The notes under the pieces were generated by a model. That model was not told where the DNA came from. It did no database searches and saw only the letters and a list, made by a program, of their open reading frames with translations. The position numbers and the translations under genes were made by a program. DNA of 64,000 nucleotides from NCBI RefSeq assembly GCF_016592155.1, contig NZ_AP024237.1, positions 4,526,001 through 4,590,000 on the forward strand. Reading direction: 5' to 3'. The DNA comes from Mycobacterium heckeshornense. Lineage in GTDB: Bacteria > Actinomycetota > Actinomycetes > Mycobacteriales > Mycobacteriaceae. This document shows, piece by piece, positions 39,709-48,436 of this stretch (positions are counted from its first letter, which is position 1; the number at the start of each line of letters is the position of its first letter).

Positions 39709-41034
39709 TTAGGCTACGCGCCGCCCCAAACAGTGCACTCGCCAACCGGCGCGCAGCCACCGGCGCACATCGAGGCAGTTGCGGCCGTCGACGATGACCT
39801 TGGCGCGCACCCGGTCGGCAAGATCGTCGGGGTCGAGCTCGACGAACTCCTGCCATTCGGTGAGCACCAATACCGCGTCCGCGCGTTCGCAGGCTTCCGT
39901 CACCGAAACCGCGTAGTTCAGGGTGGGAAAAAGCCGCTGGGCGTTTTCGAGGGCTTTGGGGTCGTAGACGTTGACCGCAGCTCCGTTGAGTTGCAGCTGG
40001 CCGGCGACGTTGAGCGCCGGCGAGTCGCGCACGTCGTCGGATTCGGGTTTGAACGCCGCGCCCAGAACGGCGATGTTGGCGCCCAGCAGCGAACCCCCAC
40101 AGGCGATGCTCGCCAGCTCGACCATCCGGGTGCGGCGCCGCATGTTGATGTTGTCGACCTCGCGCAGGAAGGTCAGCGCCTGGTCGGCGCCCAGCTCGCC
40201 GGCGCGCGCCATGAATGCGCGGATGTCCTTGGGCAGGCAGCCACCGCCGAAACCCAAGCCCGCGTTGAGGCATTGGCGTCCGATTCGCGGGTCGTGTCCG
40301 AGCGCGTCGGCCAATACCCGGACGTCGGCGCCGGCGGCCTCGCATACCTCGGAGATCGCGTTGATGAACGAGATTTTGGTTGCCAGAAAGGCGTTCGCGG
40401 AAACCTTGACTAACTCCGCTGTCTGCAAGTCCGTCACGATAAATGGCACGCCCGCTTGCAGCAGTGGTCGGTACAGCTCGCGAACAGCCTCTTCGGCGTG
40501 TCGCGAATCCTGCTGCACCCCGAGAACAATACGGTCCGGTCGCAGCGTGTCCCGCACCGCAAAACCCTCGCGCAGAAATTCTGGGTTCCAGGCCACTTCG
40601 ACGTCGACTCCTGGCGGGGCGATATCCCGGGCCCGTTGGCCGAGTTCGGCGGCCGTCCCGACCGGCACCGTTGATTTGCCGACGATGACCGCGGCCCGGG
40701 TCAGCCGGGGTACGAGCGCGTCGATGACCGCATGCACGTGGCGCAGGTCGGCACCGTATTCGCCCTTCTTCTGGGGCGTACCGACACCGAGAAAGTGCAC
40801 ATCGGCGAAGTCGGCGGCCATGTCATAGTCGGTGGTGAACCGCAGTCGGCCCGCGGCGAGGTTGTCGGCCATCATCTTTCGCAGGCCAGGTTCGTAGAAC
40901 GGGATGTCGCCGTCGGCCAGCTTGGCGACCTTACCGGGATCGATGTCGACGCCGACGACGTCGTGGCCAAGTTCCGCCATCCCGGCGGCATGGGTCGCGC
41001 CCAGATAGCCCGTACCGATGACGGTGCATCTCAT
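39709..41034 (-). CDS. udgA: UDP-glucose 6-dehydrogenase
   Basis: 441 residues. The NAD-binding Rossmann domain MRCTVIGTGYLGATHAAGMA begins the protein; EVAWNPEFLREGFAV, NAFLATKISFINAI and GLGFGGGCLPKDIRAF with the catalytic Cys follow; the UDP-binding domain holds VLGAAFKPESDDVRDSPAL. It oxidises UDP-glucose twice to UDP-glucuronate. This matches M. tuberculosis UdgA (Rv0322). It heads a likely transcript with the mycothiol-enzyme gene, the SnoaL gene and rmlA, so the cluster is partly nucleotide-sugar metabolism. Confidence 0.95.
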   Translation of the reverse strand: MRCTVIGTGYLGATHAAGMAELGHDVVGVDIDPGKVAKLADGDIPFYEPGLRKMMADNLAAGRLRFTTDYDMAADFADVHFLGVGTPQKKGEYGADLRHVHAVIDALVPRLTRAAVIVGKSTVPVGTAAELGQRARDIAPPGVDVEVAWNPEFLREGFAVRDTLRPDRIVLGVQQDSRHAEEAVRELYRPLLQAGVPFIVTDLQTAELVKVSANAFLATKISFINAISEVCEAAGADVRVLADALGHDPRIGRQCLNAGLGFGGGCLPKDIRAFMARAGELGADQALTFLREVDNINMRRRTRMVELASIACGGSLLGANIAVLGAAFKPESDDVRDSPALNVAGQLQLNGAAVNVYDPKALENAQRLFPTLNYAVSVTEACERADAVLVLTEWQEFVELDPDDLADRVRAKVIVDGRNCLDVRRWLRAGWRVHCLGRRVA

Positions 41035-41126
41035 ACCGCCCTATGTAGGCGGCCGCGATGAGCTGACTGCATCGTGGTGTTGAGCGGGAAACGAACGACA
41101 GATGACAGTTAGCTGCGTGTCGGGTG

Positions 41127-42581
41127 TTAGAACCCGATACCCAGCTTGAGGCCGGGTACCGGGAGCGGAACCTGGATGCCGGGGCCCGGGCCGACGCCGC
41201 CGTGACCGCGTCCGCGGCCGTGCCCCCAACCGCCGCCGCCGTGGTCATCACCCCAGGGTTGGATCGGCGGGCCCGGTAGCGGGGGCGCGAGCAGCTGCGG
41301 CAGCGGCGGTAGCGCTGGGGGCGGTGGTGGCGGTGCAGGGGCTGGCGCGGGCGCGGGCACCGGAGCGGGCACGGGCGGGGCGGGCGCTGGGGCTGGAGCG
41401 GGGGCCGGAGCGGGCGCGGGGGCCGGTGCGGGCGCGGGGGCCGGTGCGGGCGGCGCGGAGGCCGGTGCGGGCGCGGGTGCTGGGGCCGGGGCGGGCGGTG
41501 CGGGCATCTGGGCTTTCGGCGCCGGCGGAGCCACGGCCTGCTCGGTTGGGACAACCGCGTGCTGACCCACGTCCGGCCGCTGGTTGACATGCGGGCGGAT
41601 GCTGAGCGCCAGCGAAAGCACAAGCGCGACAACACCAACCACGAAAATCGTCAACACGCCCATGGCCACCAGGAATGGCTTGCGGCTAGGCTGCTCCGTC
41701 GCCTCGGCAGCCAAGCCAGGGTCCTCTCCGGCCGCCAGGGTGTAGGCATCAGCCTCCTCATCGGGAATCGCGCTATACGCCAAGCCCTGTTCAGCCGGTG
41801 CAGCCGCGACAGTCACATAACCCGGGGACACCGCATACGGGTCAACCGCACCGGTGCCGGGATCTTGTGCGTAGGCCAGCGCGGCTGTCGACGAGGCGAA
41901 CAGCGGCGCATTCGCCGACGCCAGCGCCGCCCCCCTTGCTAACGCCGTCTCCGGCTCTTCCGGCACACTCACCGGAAGCGATGTCGCCGCCTCCAGCACC
42001 GGCTTGACCATCGGAATGTCAACACCAGACCCGACGACAAACACACCGCCTGGCCGCCCATCCAAATCCTTTGCGCCAGCGATCATTTCGGCAAGCTTCG
42101 CCACGGCTTCGTCGTCGTCTTCCGGAAGTTTCTCGCGATGGACGTCAGCGACCGACCCGTCGGCGGTATCGACCACGGCCAGCGTCGCGGTGTCCGGCTC
42201 GACGTATAGCAAGGCAGTCTGGTCGTAGCCGGTGGCGTTGCCCACCGCCTGAGCCAGCGCAGCGGCGGCCAGAAACGCCGACACCAACATGACGTTTTCA
42301 ACTTTGCGGGTCGCCAACGCATCGCGCAGCGCGGCCGCCTGGGCTTGGTCACTCCACGTCACGCCGATCGAGCGCAACTGATAACCGGCCTCGGCCGCAC
42401 CCTCGCGGGTGCCCAATATCGCCGACACGACCTGATCCGATGCCCGCACCGTCGGCAGCTCACCGTTGACAGAGATCTCGAATTGCTCTTCGTCAACGGT
42501 CGCGCCGTCGGCGTTCTCACCTTCCACCAGCACCATGCGCACCGTCGTCGGCGCCATCGACACGCCCAGTACGGTGTCCAC
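41127..42581 (-). CDS. DUF7159 family protein, membrane-anchored, Pro/Ala-rich (paralogue B)
   Basis: 484 residues from GTG 42581, chosen for the GGAGGGG just upstream, which the paralogue shares. The N-terminal 270 residues read like a degenerate actin/Hsp70 (ASKHA) fold: LGVSMAPTTVRMVLVEG as a phosphate-1-like loop, LLYVEPDTATLAVVDTADGS in place of phosphate-2, and VFVVGSGVDIPMVKPVLEAA like the adenosine motif. Then come one membrane helix (VLTIFVVGVVALVLSLALSI), a PAPAPAP tract of about 75 residues and a Gly/His-rich end. Catalytic Asp residues are not conserved, so ATPase activity is doubtful. Related to Rv0312; function unknown. Confidence 0.8.
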   Translation of the reverse strand: MDTVLGVSMAPTTVRMVLVEGENADGATVDEEQFEISVNGELPTVRASDQVVSAILGTREGAAEAGYQLRSIGVTWSDQAQAAALRDALATRKVENVMLVSAFLAAAALAQAVGNATGYDQTALLYVEPDTATLAVVDTADGSVADVHREKLPEDDDEAVAKLAEMIAGAKDLDGRPGGVFVVGSGVDIPMVKPVLEAATSLPVSVPEEPETALARGAALASANAPLFASSTAALAYAQDPGTGAVDPYAVSPGYVTVAAAPAEQGLAYSAIPDEEADAYTLAAGEDPGLAAEATEQPSRKPFLVAMGVLTIFVVGVVALVLSLALSIRPHVNQRPDVGQHAVVPTEQAVAPPAPKAQMPAPPAPAPAPAPAPASAPPAPAPAPAPAPAPAPAPAPAPAPAPPVPAPVPAPAPAPAPPPPPPALPPLPQLLAPPLPGPPIQPWGDDHGGGGWGHGRGRGHGGVGPGPGIQVPLPVPGLKLGIGF

Positions 42582-42788
42582 TACCCCTCCGAAGTCTTTG
42601 CTACCTGCCCTGCGCCCGGAGCCCGGCGGCACGCCGCGTGGGCTGCCAACCACAACGTTCGTCACCGCAAATAGGCTGCGGCATCACCGATTCCAGGTTA
42701 GCTCCGTTCGGGGGCGAGGACGGTCGGCCCGGCGCTCGGCCCAGCACTTCGACGCTAGCAAGACCCCAAGCGCCGCCCCGTCGGTGAC

Positions 42789-44282
42789 TTACCGACCGTG
42801 ACCGTGGCCGCCGCCGAAGCCCCCACCGAAGCCGCCACCGAAGCCGCCGCCATGGCCGCCGCCGAGGCCCGGAATCCCGAAGCCGCCGTGACCCCAACCG
42901 CCGCCGCCGTGGTCGCCGCCGCGGGGTGCAATCGGCGGCCCTGGAACGGGAGGAGCAATGATCTGTGGAATCAGGGGCGGCAGGATGGGCGGTGGCACCG
43001 GAGCCGGTAGAACTGGAGCCGGCGCCGGCGCGGGTATCCGAACGGGTGCTGGCGCCGGGGCGGGAGCGGGAACAGGCGCGGCAGCAGGAACCGGTGCCGG
43101 GGCCGCGGCGGGTGCGGGTGCCGGCGCGGGAGCGGGGGCAGGCGGGGCCGGCACCGCGGCTTGTGGCGGTGGTGCCGGCCTTGGTGCGACGACGTTATGA
43201 CCCAGGCTCGGCCGCTGGGCGACGTGCGGGCGGATGGCGACCGCCAGCGAAAGTACCAGCGCCACAACCCCGACCACGAAGATCGTCAACACGCTCATAG
43301 CGGCCAGGAACGGCTGGCGGCTGGGCCGCTCCGCACCCTGGACCCCGAAGTCGGGGAACATGCCGGTGGCGAAGTTTTCCTCGTCAGCCGCCGCGGCGTA
43401 CGGGCTGGCATTGTCGTCGGCGGCGACCGTGAAAGCCTCGGCGTCGTCGTCGGGGACCGCGCTGTAGGCCAAGGCCTCATTACTGTCCGCGCCGCCGGCC
43501 ACCTCCGCGGCGGCCACATAGCCGGGGATGACCGTGTAGGGATTCACCGCGCCGGTGCCCGGATCTTGGGCGTAGGCAAGCGCGGCCGTCGACGACGCGA
43601 ACAGCGGGGCATTCGCCGACGCCAGCGCCGCCCCCCTTGCTAACGCCGTCTCCGGCTCCTCTGGCGCGATTAACGGCAGGGCGGTGGCCGCCTCCAGCGC
43701 CGGTTTGATCAGCGGGATGTCGACGCCCGAGCCGACGACGAACACGCCCTCCGGACGCGCCTCGAGATTCCCGGCGCCCGAGACCATTTCGACCAGCTTG
43801 GCGACCGCTTCGTCGTCGTCGTCAGGCAGTTGCTCACGACGCACGTCGGCGATCGATCCGTCAGCGGTGTTCACCACGGCCAGCGTTGCGCTGTCGGGTT
43901 CGACGTACAACAGGGCGGTGTGCTCGTAGTTGGTGGCGCTCCCCACCGTCTGCGCCAGCGCCGCGGCGGCCAAGAACGCCGACACCAGCATGACGTTCTC
44001 GATCTTGCGGGCGACCAGCATGTCCCGCAGTGCGTTGGCCTGGAGCGGGTCTGTCCAGGTCACACCGGTTGAACGCAGCTGATAACCGGCCTCGGCCGCA
44101 CCCTCGCGGGTGCCCAGGATCGCAGAGACAACCTGGTCGGGTCCCGTCGACGGCGCCGACTCGTCGTCGCTAGAAAGGTCGAAGTTCTCCTCGTCGACGG
44201 TCAAGCCGTCGGCGTTTTCGCCTTCGACTAACACCATGCGGACCGTGGTGGGTGCCATCGACACGCCAAGTACGGTGTCCAC
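42789..44282 (-). CDS. DUF7159 family protein, membrane-anchored, Pro/Ala- and Gly/His-rich (paralogue A)
   Basis: 497 residues from GTG 44282, again after GGAGGGG. Same plan as the downstream paralogue: ASKHA-like head (residues 1-275), acidic linker, membrane helix (VLTIFVVGVVALVLSLAVAI), a PAPAPAP tract, and a Gly/His tail with GGGFGGGFGGGFGGGHGHG. The heads are very similar; long stretches, for example RGAALASANAPLFASSTAAL, are identical in both proteins. A tandem duplication is therefore likely. The gap between the genes is 207 bp. Function unknown. The His-rich tail could bind metal, but this is only a guess. Confidence 0.8.
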   Translation of the reverse strand: MDTVLGVSMAPTTVRMVLVEGENADGLTVDEENFDLSSDDESAPSTGPDQVVSAILGTREGAAEAGYQLRSTGVTWTDPLQANALRDMLVARKIENVMLVSAFLAAAALAQTVGSATNYEHTALLYVEPDSATLAVVNTADGSIADVRREQLPDDDDEAVAKLVEMVSGAGNLEARPEGVFVVGSGVDIPLIKPALEAATALPLIAPEEPETALARGAALASANAPLFASSTAALAYAQDPGTGAVNPYTVIPGYVAAAEVAGGADSNEALAYSAVPDDDAEAFTVAADDNASPYAAAADEENFATGMFPDFGVQGAERPSRQPFLAAMSVLTIFVVGVVALVLSLAVAIRPHVAQRPSLGHNVVAPRPAPPPQAAVPAPPAPAPAPAPAPAAAPAPVPAAAPVPAPAPAPAPVRIPAPAPAPVLPAPVPPPILPPLIPQIIAPPVPGPPIAPRGGDHGGGGWGHGGFGIPGLGGGHGGGFGGGFGGGFGGGHGHGR

Positions 44283-44385
44283 TTCCCCTCCAGTCGCGTT
44301 GCCCACCTCGCCGGTCCGACGCACCCGCTCTTCGCTTACGTCACGACGGGAGCGGGTATGGACGGCTTCCCCCGGTGTCTCGAGT

Positions 44386-44994
44386 CTACTGTCGGGTGCG
44401 GCATGGACGCTCGTCGCGGCGAGGGCCGTCGGTGCTGAAGTTCTGGTAGTAGCGCGACGGTGTCGGCCCGCGCTGACCTTGATATTTGGAGCCAACCCCA
44501 GCGCTGCCGTATGGGTGCTCGGCGCGGCTGGTCAGGCGCAGGATGCACAGCTGACCGATCTTCATGCCCGGCCACAGCGTAATCGGCAGGTTGGCGACGT
44601 TGGACAGCTCCAAGGTGATGTGACCGCTAAAGCCGGGGTCGATGAAGCCCGCCGTCGAGTGGGTCAGCAGGCCCAGCCGGCCCAACGACGATTTGCCCTC
44701 CAACCGGCCCGCGAGGTCGTCCGGCAACGTGCACAGCTCCAGTGTCGAGCCCAGCACAAACTCCCCCGGATGCAGGACGAACGGCTCGCCCTCGGCCGGT
44801 TCCACGAGACTGGTCAGCTCGTCTTGCCGCTGGGCCGGGTCGATATGGGTGTAGCGGGTGTTGTTGAACACCCGAAACAGGCTGTCAAGACGCACATCCA
44901 CGCTGGACGGCTGCACCAGGGCATCGTCGAACGGGTCGATGATCAGGCGACCAGCCTGGATTTCGGCCCTAAGATCGCGATCGGAGAGCAGCAC
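44386..44994 (-). CDS. dcd: dCTP deaminase (bifunctional Dcd-type)
   Basis: 202 residues. The trimeric dUTPase-like fold shows [52 protein letters not shown] (catalytic Ser, Arg, and the His-Ser-Thr loop) and the C-terminal nucleotide-covering [15 protein letters not shown]. tuberculosis Dcd (190 residues) converts dCTP to dUMP in one enzyme; this protein should do the same. It carries about ten extra charged C-terminal residues ([14 protein letters not shown] region). It lies next to tRNA-Gly, 76 bp upstream of its start on the opposite strand. Confidence 0.95.
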   Translation of the reverse strand: MLLSDRDLRAEIQAGRLIIDPFDDALVQPSSVDVRLDSLFRVFNNTRYTHIDPAQRQDELTSLVEPAEGEPFVLHPGEFVLGSTLELCTLPDDLAGRLEGKSSLGRLGLLTHSTAGFIDPGFSGHITLELSNVANLPITLWPGMKIGQLCILRLTSRAEHPYGSAGVGSKYQGQRGPTPSRYYQNFSTDGPRRDERPCRTRQ

Positions 44995-45070
44995 CCGACG
45001 AGCGTATCCGTTGAAAGCGCGCCGTTGATGTGCGACGCGGCCGCGGATGCTAGCCTTCCGAAGCGACCGC

Positions 45071-45144
45071 GCCGATGTAGTTCAATGGCAGAACATCAGC
45101 TTCCCAAGCTGAGAACGCGGGTTCGATTCCCGTCATCGGCTCCA
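45071..45144 (+). tRNA. tRNA-Gly, anticodon CCC
   Basis: 74 bases including an encoded CCA. The acceptor stem GCCGATG pairs with CATCGGC, the T-arm has GGGTTCGATTCCC, and the anticodon loop TTCCCAA in the stem TCAGC/GCTGA gives anticodon CCC (glycine, GGG codons). It is complete and remains functional after integration, because the element supplies an identical 3' part. The 46 bp from 45100 on are repeated at 57804. Confidence 0.97.
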
Positions 45145-45145
45145 C
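45100..45145 (+). repeat. attL core (tRNA-Gly 3' part)
   Basis: 46 bp from CTTCCCAAGCTG to CGGCTCCAC, identical to 57804-57849. After one mismatch, a further 7 bp (TTGACCA) also match. It covers the anticodon loop to the CCA end of the tRNA, the usual crossover region for tyrosine integrases. Confidence 0.93.
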
Positions 45146-45191
45146 ATTGACCAGGGCGTTTGTCCATCTGAGTTCTCGGCGAGCGGCACGC

Positions 45192-45211
45192 GGTCCCCTA
45201 TCGGTCCCTTA
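45192..45211 (+). repeat. Left candidate integrase arm-type site
   Basis: GGTCCCCTATCGGTCCCTTA; a copy with one mismatch (A for T at position 10) lies at 57641-57660 in the same orientation. Each copy itself contains two GGTCCC words 11 bp apart. One pair near each end, outside genes, is the pattern of arm-type binding sites for a tyrosine integrase. Confidence 0.7.
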
Positions 45212-45242
45212 CGATGACGCGCCCGACGCATACACTGCGGCG

Positions 45243-46193
45243 ATGGCATCCCCGCTGGAGCCGAGCTACACCGAGCTGTCGAACCAGGCCACAGCACACG
45301 GCCTTGGCCATCCCGCCGTGAGCGAAGCGCTCATTGACTGCATCGCCCAATCGCTCGAACTGTTGGCTGACACAGCTCGGTCCCCGCTCGTCTCCAACGT
45401 GCCGGGCAAGGAGTACTTCGCCTTCACCAAAACCACTCCGAAGGTACGTACATCACGCGGAATCAACGAGGACCTGTTTCTCGACAACATCGACGAGGTC
45501 CTCAGAACCGTCACCAAGATCATCAACGGCGAGGTTCCGGCCGATCCCATCGAGCTTCACGAAGCTCTGTACACAGCGGCTATCTCATACCCGGCTGGAA
45601 CCGACGTCACGAAAGACGGCGACAAGAAGTCGCCCGGCACGTTCTTGGAGAACTTCGTAGGCCATCTGGTCGCAACGACATTCGGCGTCGCCCCGACGAA
45701 GTCAGTTGTGGCGCCAACGTTGGACATCGAAGTGTCGCTGCCTACTGACTTTGTATTCGACCTTGGCCCAACCAAGAGCCGAATACACCTGCCGATCAAG
45801 ACGTCCACGCGTGAGCGGGTCATTCAGGTCTGGGCGCACCAGCGTGTTCTTGACGGCATGCACGGCGTGAATCGCTTTCGAGGACTCCTGGTCGTACTTG
45901 CCGAAACAAACCGGCAAACGAGAACGAACTCGATTGCCGAAGTGTGCCTTCCGAAGCAGTGGATGGCTTACCAGATGTACATCGCACAGCTTCATCGCGT
46001 GTACTATTTCGACGTGCCAGAGAAGTACCGGGCACTGCGCGACCAGTACCCGTTCCTTGAAGTCAAACCGTTCGCGGACTTCTTCTACGAGGCAGACGAA
46101 ATCGTGCGCCCCAACCTCGCCGTATCGAGCTCAGTCGAGGCGGCCGGGCCACCGCCGTCGTTTGTCGGCCTTCCAGAAAACGAGGAAGTATGA
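45243..46193 (+). CDS. Putative type II restriction endonuclease
   Basis: 316 residues from ATG 45243 (an in-frame TTG at 45147 lies against the att core and is less likely). A PD-(D/E)xK-like core is suggested by [20 protein letters not shown], in which an Asp is followed after a beta hairpin by the pair (I)K. No closer family was recognised. The assignment rests mainly on the adjacent methyltransferase gene, which converges and overlaps it by 63 bp. It is less GC-rich than flanking chromosomal genes. Cleavage site unknown. Confidence 0.55.
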   Translation: MASPLEPSYTELSNQATAHGLGHPAVSEALIDCIAQSLELLADTARSPLVSNVPGKEYFAFTKTTPKVRTSRGINEDLFLDNIDEVLRTVTKIINGEVPADPIELHEALYTAAISYPAGTDVTKDGDKKSPGTFLENFVGHLVATTFGVAPTKSVVAPTLDIEVSLPTDFVFDLGPTKSRIHLPIKTSTRERVIQVWAHQRVLDGMHGVNRFRGLLVVLAETNRQTRTNSIAEVCLPKQWMAYQMYIAQLHRVYYFDVPEKYRALRDQYPFLEVKPFADFFYEADEIVRPNLAVSSSVEAAGPPPSFVGLPENEEV

Positions 46194-46895
46194 GTGGTTC
46201 TTCCGCGCATGCCGTTGCCTCATCATCCGACTTAGCCCGGGCCGATGCGGCCGTGTCACCACAAAGAGATCCTCTGTCTGGAAGCCGTAACCCTCGTATT
46301 CGTTGATGATTTCAACGTGGGTCAGCCGTTGCCTGTTGGCACAAACTTCGTCTTGGCACTTAACAATGAATATTCCGCCGTCCTTCAGGACGCGTGAGGC
46401 TTCCTTACCCGCTGCAAAGTAGAGGTCTAACACCGCTTCGTGGTACTTACTTCCGCCGGTATTCGCGGTGGCGTTGTTCCGGTAATACGTCTCAAAATTC
46501 TGGTGCCCGACATGGGCGCCTTGACCAGGCGTGTGCATATACGGCGGGTCCAAAACCACCGCGTCGATCGAACCGTCCTCGTATGGAAGTTTCCGGCAGT
46601 CAACACCCTCCGCGAGGTCGGTCGCGAGGAGGTTGATGTCGTCCCGCTTGACTTTTTTCCAGAACGCTCCCGAGCCGTATGTCACGTCCGCGACCGTCGC
46701 GCCCGTACTGACGTACAGGTCGAGAATCTGATGGAACAGGTCGGCGTTGACTCCAAGATGCGACGAAAGAACTAGATCGTTTGTTGCTTTCCCTTGCTGC
46801 TGCTTGCGGCTGCCCCGAACGTGTCCTGGGGCGGGCTTCTCACTAGCTGCCATTGCTCCCTCTCCACTCTTCCAAGACTCGCCGTTAAGGATCAC
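46131..46895 (-). CDS. DNA methyltransferase (DPPY type), probable partner of the endonuclease
   Basis: 254 residues (a later ATG at 46853 would give 240). The SAM-binding motif I is [14 protein letters not shown] near residue 69, followed by the catalytic motif [14 protein letters not shown] near 113. The late [11 protein letters not shown] is typical of amino-methyltransferases. The DPPY motif means N6-adenine or N4-cytosine methylation. With no separate target-recognition domain, specificity probably lies in the loop after DPPY. It is the last gene of the leftward block; a possible LexA box lies 66 bp upstream. Confidence 0.82.
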   Translation of the reverse strand: MILNGESWKSGEGAMAASEKPAPGHVRGSRKQQQGKATNDLVLSSHLGVNADLFHQILDLYVSTGATVADVTYGSGAFWKKVKRDDINLLATDLAEGVDCRKLPYEDGSIDAVVLDPPYMHTPGQGAHVGHQNFETYYRNNATANTGGSKYHEAVLDLYFAAGKEASRVLKDGGIFIVKCQDEVCANRQRLTHVEIINEYEGYGFQTEDLFVVTRPHRPGLSRMMRQRHARKNHSYFLVFWKADKRRRWPGRLD

Positions 46896-46960
46896 ACCCT
46901 AAGTCCTCCGCTGTTCGGAGGCTCATGCTCGGCGAGTTGCGTTGATTCAATCGAGTCTAT

Positions 46961-46976
46961 TCGTACATGTGTTCGA
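46961..46976. promoter_or_regulatory. Possible LexA (SOS) box
   Basis: TCGTACATGTGTTCGA matches the actinobacterial SOS box TCGAAC-N4-GTTCGA at 11 of 12 fixed positions. It lies in the 104-bp gap between the integrase stop and the methyltransferase start. If real, it would give the methyltransferase an SOS-controlled promoter. Confidence 0.4.
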
Positions 46977-46999
46977 TTTGAGAGTTATCCACAGGCTGA

Positions 47000-48436
47000 T
47001 CAGCCGTGTAGCGGTATCACGTTGGCGCCGTACTCGGGCGTTGCCGCCGGGGCGGTGAGTGCACCGAGCGCGGCCATGTTGCCGGTGTGGTCGTCCGTGT
47101 TGATTAGGTGCGCGTAGACGGTCAGCGTCGTCTTGACGTCCCGATGCCCCATGAGCTCCGCGATGTCGATGGGTCGGATGCCCGCCGCGAGGCACAAGCT
47201 GGCGTACGTGTGGCGCAGGCTGTGGAACAACTGGGCCGGGTCCAGCTTCGCGGTCGGCGTAAGCCTGTTGGCGCGCAACACCGCCGGTCGGTAGACCGCT
47301 TTGTAGAACGTCGCGTGGCGTAGCGGCGAGGTCCAGTCGAGCACCAACCGCTTCTCGGCGTCCTCCACCGACAATTCTGCCAAGGCTTCGGCCTGCCGCC
47401 GCGCGCGGGCCTTGGCGGTGGTGCTCGGCGGTGCAGCTTCCACACCCGTAGTGACCGCTCCTGTGTTGGCGGGTGTCGCCCGTACTCCGGTAGGCCGGAG
47501 CCGTGTCAGCGACATACCGGGCCATAGCGGGGCGTCGGCTTCGTCGCCGCGTGGGTGCTGGGCGAGGTAGTCGCGCAGCAGCGCCGTCGTTTCGGCGGTC
47601 AACGGCACGCGGCGGTAGCTCTGCTTAGTCTTGAGCGGGCCGTACTCGATGGCCGCACCCTTCGCCCGCGCGGCCTGCTCGACCCGCAGCGCGCCGGGTT
47701 TAGCCGGGGCGTTCGGGTTCAATGGCGGGTTCGGGAGTTCGACGTTGGCTATGGTGAGGCCGCCGAGTTCCGCCGCGCGCAACCCCGTCCACGCCGCGAC
47801 ATGAACCAGCACGTTGTACGGCCAGGGCGTCGCGTCCACGAGCGCGGAGACCTGTGCGGGAGTGAGGAACATGGCCCGGTCCACGACTACCCCGACCTGA
47901 CCGCCGTTGGTGCCTGTCTCGGTGGGCAACTTGATGTGCTCGGCGGGGCTCTTCGCCAGCCGGCCATCCACCACCGCCTGCTCCAACACCATGCGGACCG
48001 TCCAGAACGCGTGCCGCACTGTAGACGGCTTCTTGCCCGCGTCGGTGAGCCGGTTCACCCACGCCTGGATGTACTCGCGAGTGATCTTGTTTAGCGGGTA
48101 GCCGCCGAACACCGCGTCAATGCCGAGCACCTTGCCGTCGCCGCGCCGGGCTGTGGCCGGGGCGAGCGCGTAGCGGTGGTTCTCGGCATTGTTGCGGGTG
48201 TCGGCCTTGCGGGACTCCAACCAGATCGCCGCCGCGTCGCGGAACAGCATCTTGCCCTTGCCGGGGTCGAAGTCCATGCCCGCCAACAACTCGGCATCGG
48301 CCTTGGCGGCGAACGCCTTCGCGTCCTTGCGGGTGCGGAACCCGCCCTTTGTGCGCTGAGCACCATCCGGTGTATACCACCGAACGACGAATGTTGTTGT
48401 CCCACTGCTGCGGACGCGCTTTTGAATACTTGCCAT
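47000..48436 (-). CDS. int: Tyrosine recombinase / phage-type integrase
   Basis: 478 residues. The N-terminal arm-binding domain (VVRWYTPDGAQRTKGGFRTR, residues 17-36) is followed by a SAM-like core-binding domain with LNKITREYIQAWVNRLTDAG. The catalytic domain has the first Arg in AAWTGLRAAELGGL, the box HSLRHTYASL (H-x-x-R), and GHRDVKTTLTVYAHL with the nucleophilic Tyr. All catalytic residues are present, so the enzyme should be active. The domain around residue 320 holds an extra Thr/Ala/Arg-rich insert. It starts within the stop of the serine recombinase (TGATG), so both are coupled. Confidence 0.95.
   Translation of the reverse strand: MASIQKRVRSSGTTTFVVRWYTPDGAQRTKGGFRTRKDAKAFAAKADAELLAGMDFDPGKGKMLFRDAAAIWLESRKADTRNNAENHRYALAPATARRGDGKVLGIDAVFGGYPLNKITREYIQAWVNRLTDAGKKPSTVRHAFWTVRMVLEQAVVDGRLAKSPAEHIKLPTETGTNGGQVGVVVDRAMFLTPAQVSALVDATPWPYNVLVHVAAWTGLRAAELGGLTIANVELPNPPLNPNAPAKPGALRVEQAARAKGAAIEYGPLKTKQSYRRVPLTAETTALLRDYLAQHPRGDEADAPLWPGMSLTRLRPTGVRATPANTGAVTTGVEAAPPSTTAKARARRQAEALAELSVEDAEKRLVLDWTSPLRHATFYKAVYRPAVLRANRLTPTAKLDPAQLFHSLRHTYASLCLAAGIRPIDIAELMGHRDVKTTLTVYAHLINTDDHTGNMAALGALTAPAATPEYGANVIPLHG

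Noticed and set aside
45147..45242. Start of the endonuclease at the TTG directly after attL
   Set aside because: It would put the arm-type site inside the coding sequence and adds 32 residues of unlikely composition; ATG 45243 is preferred.
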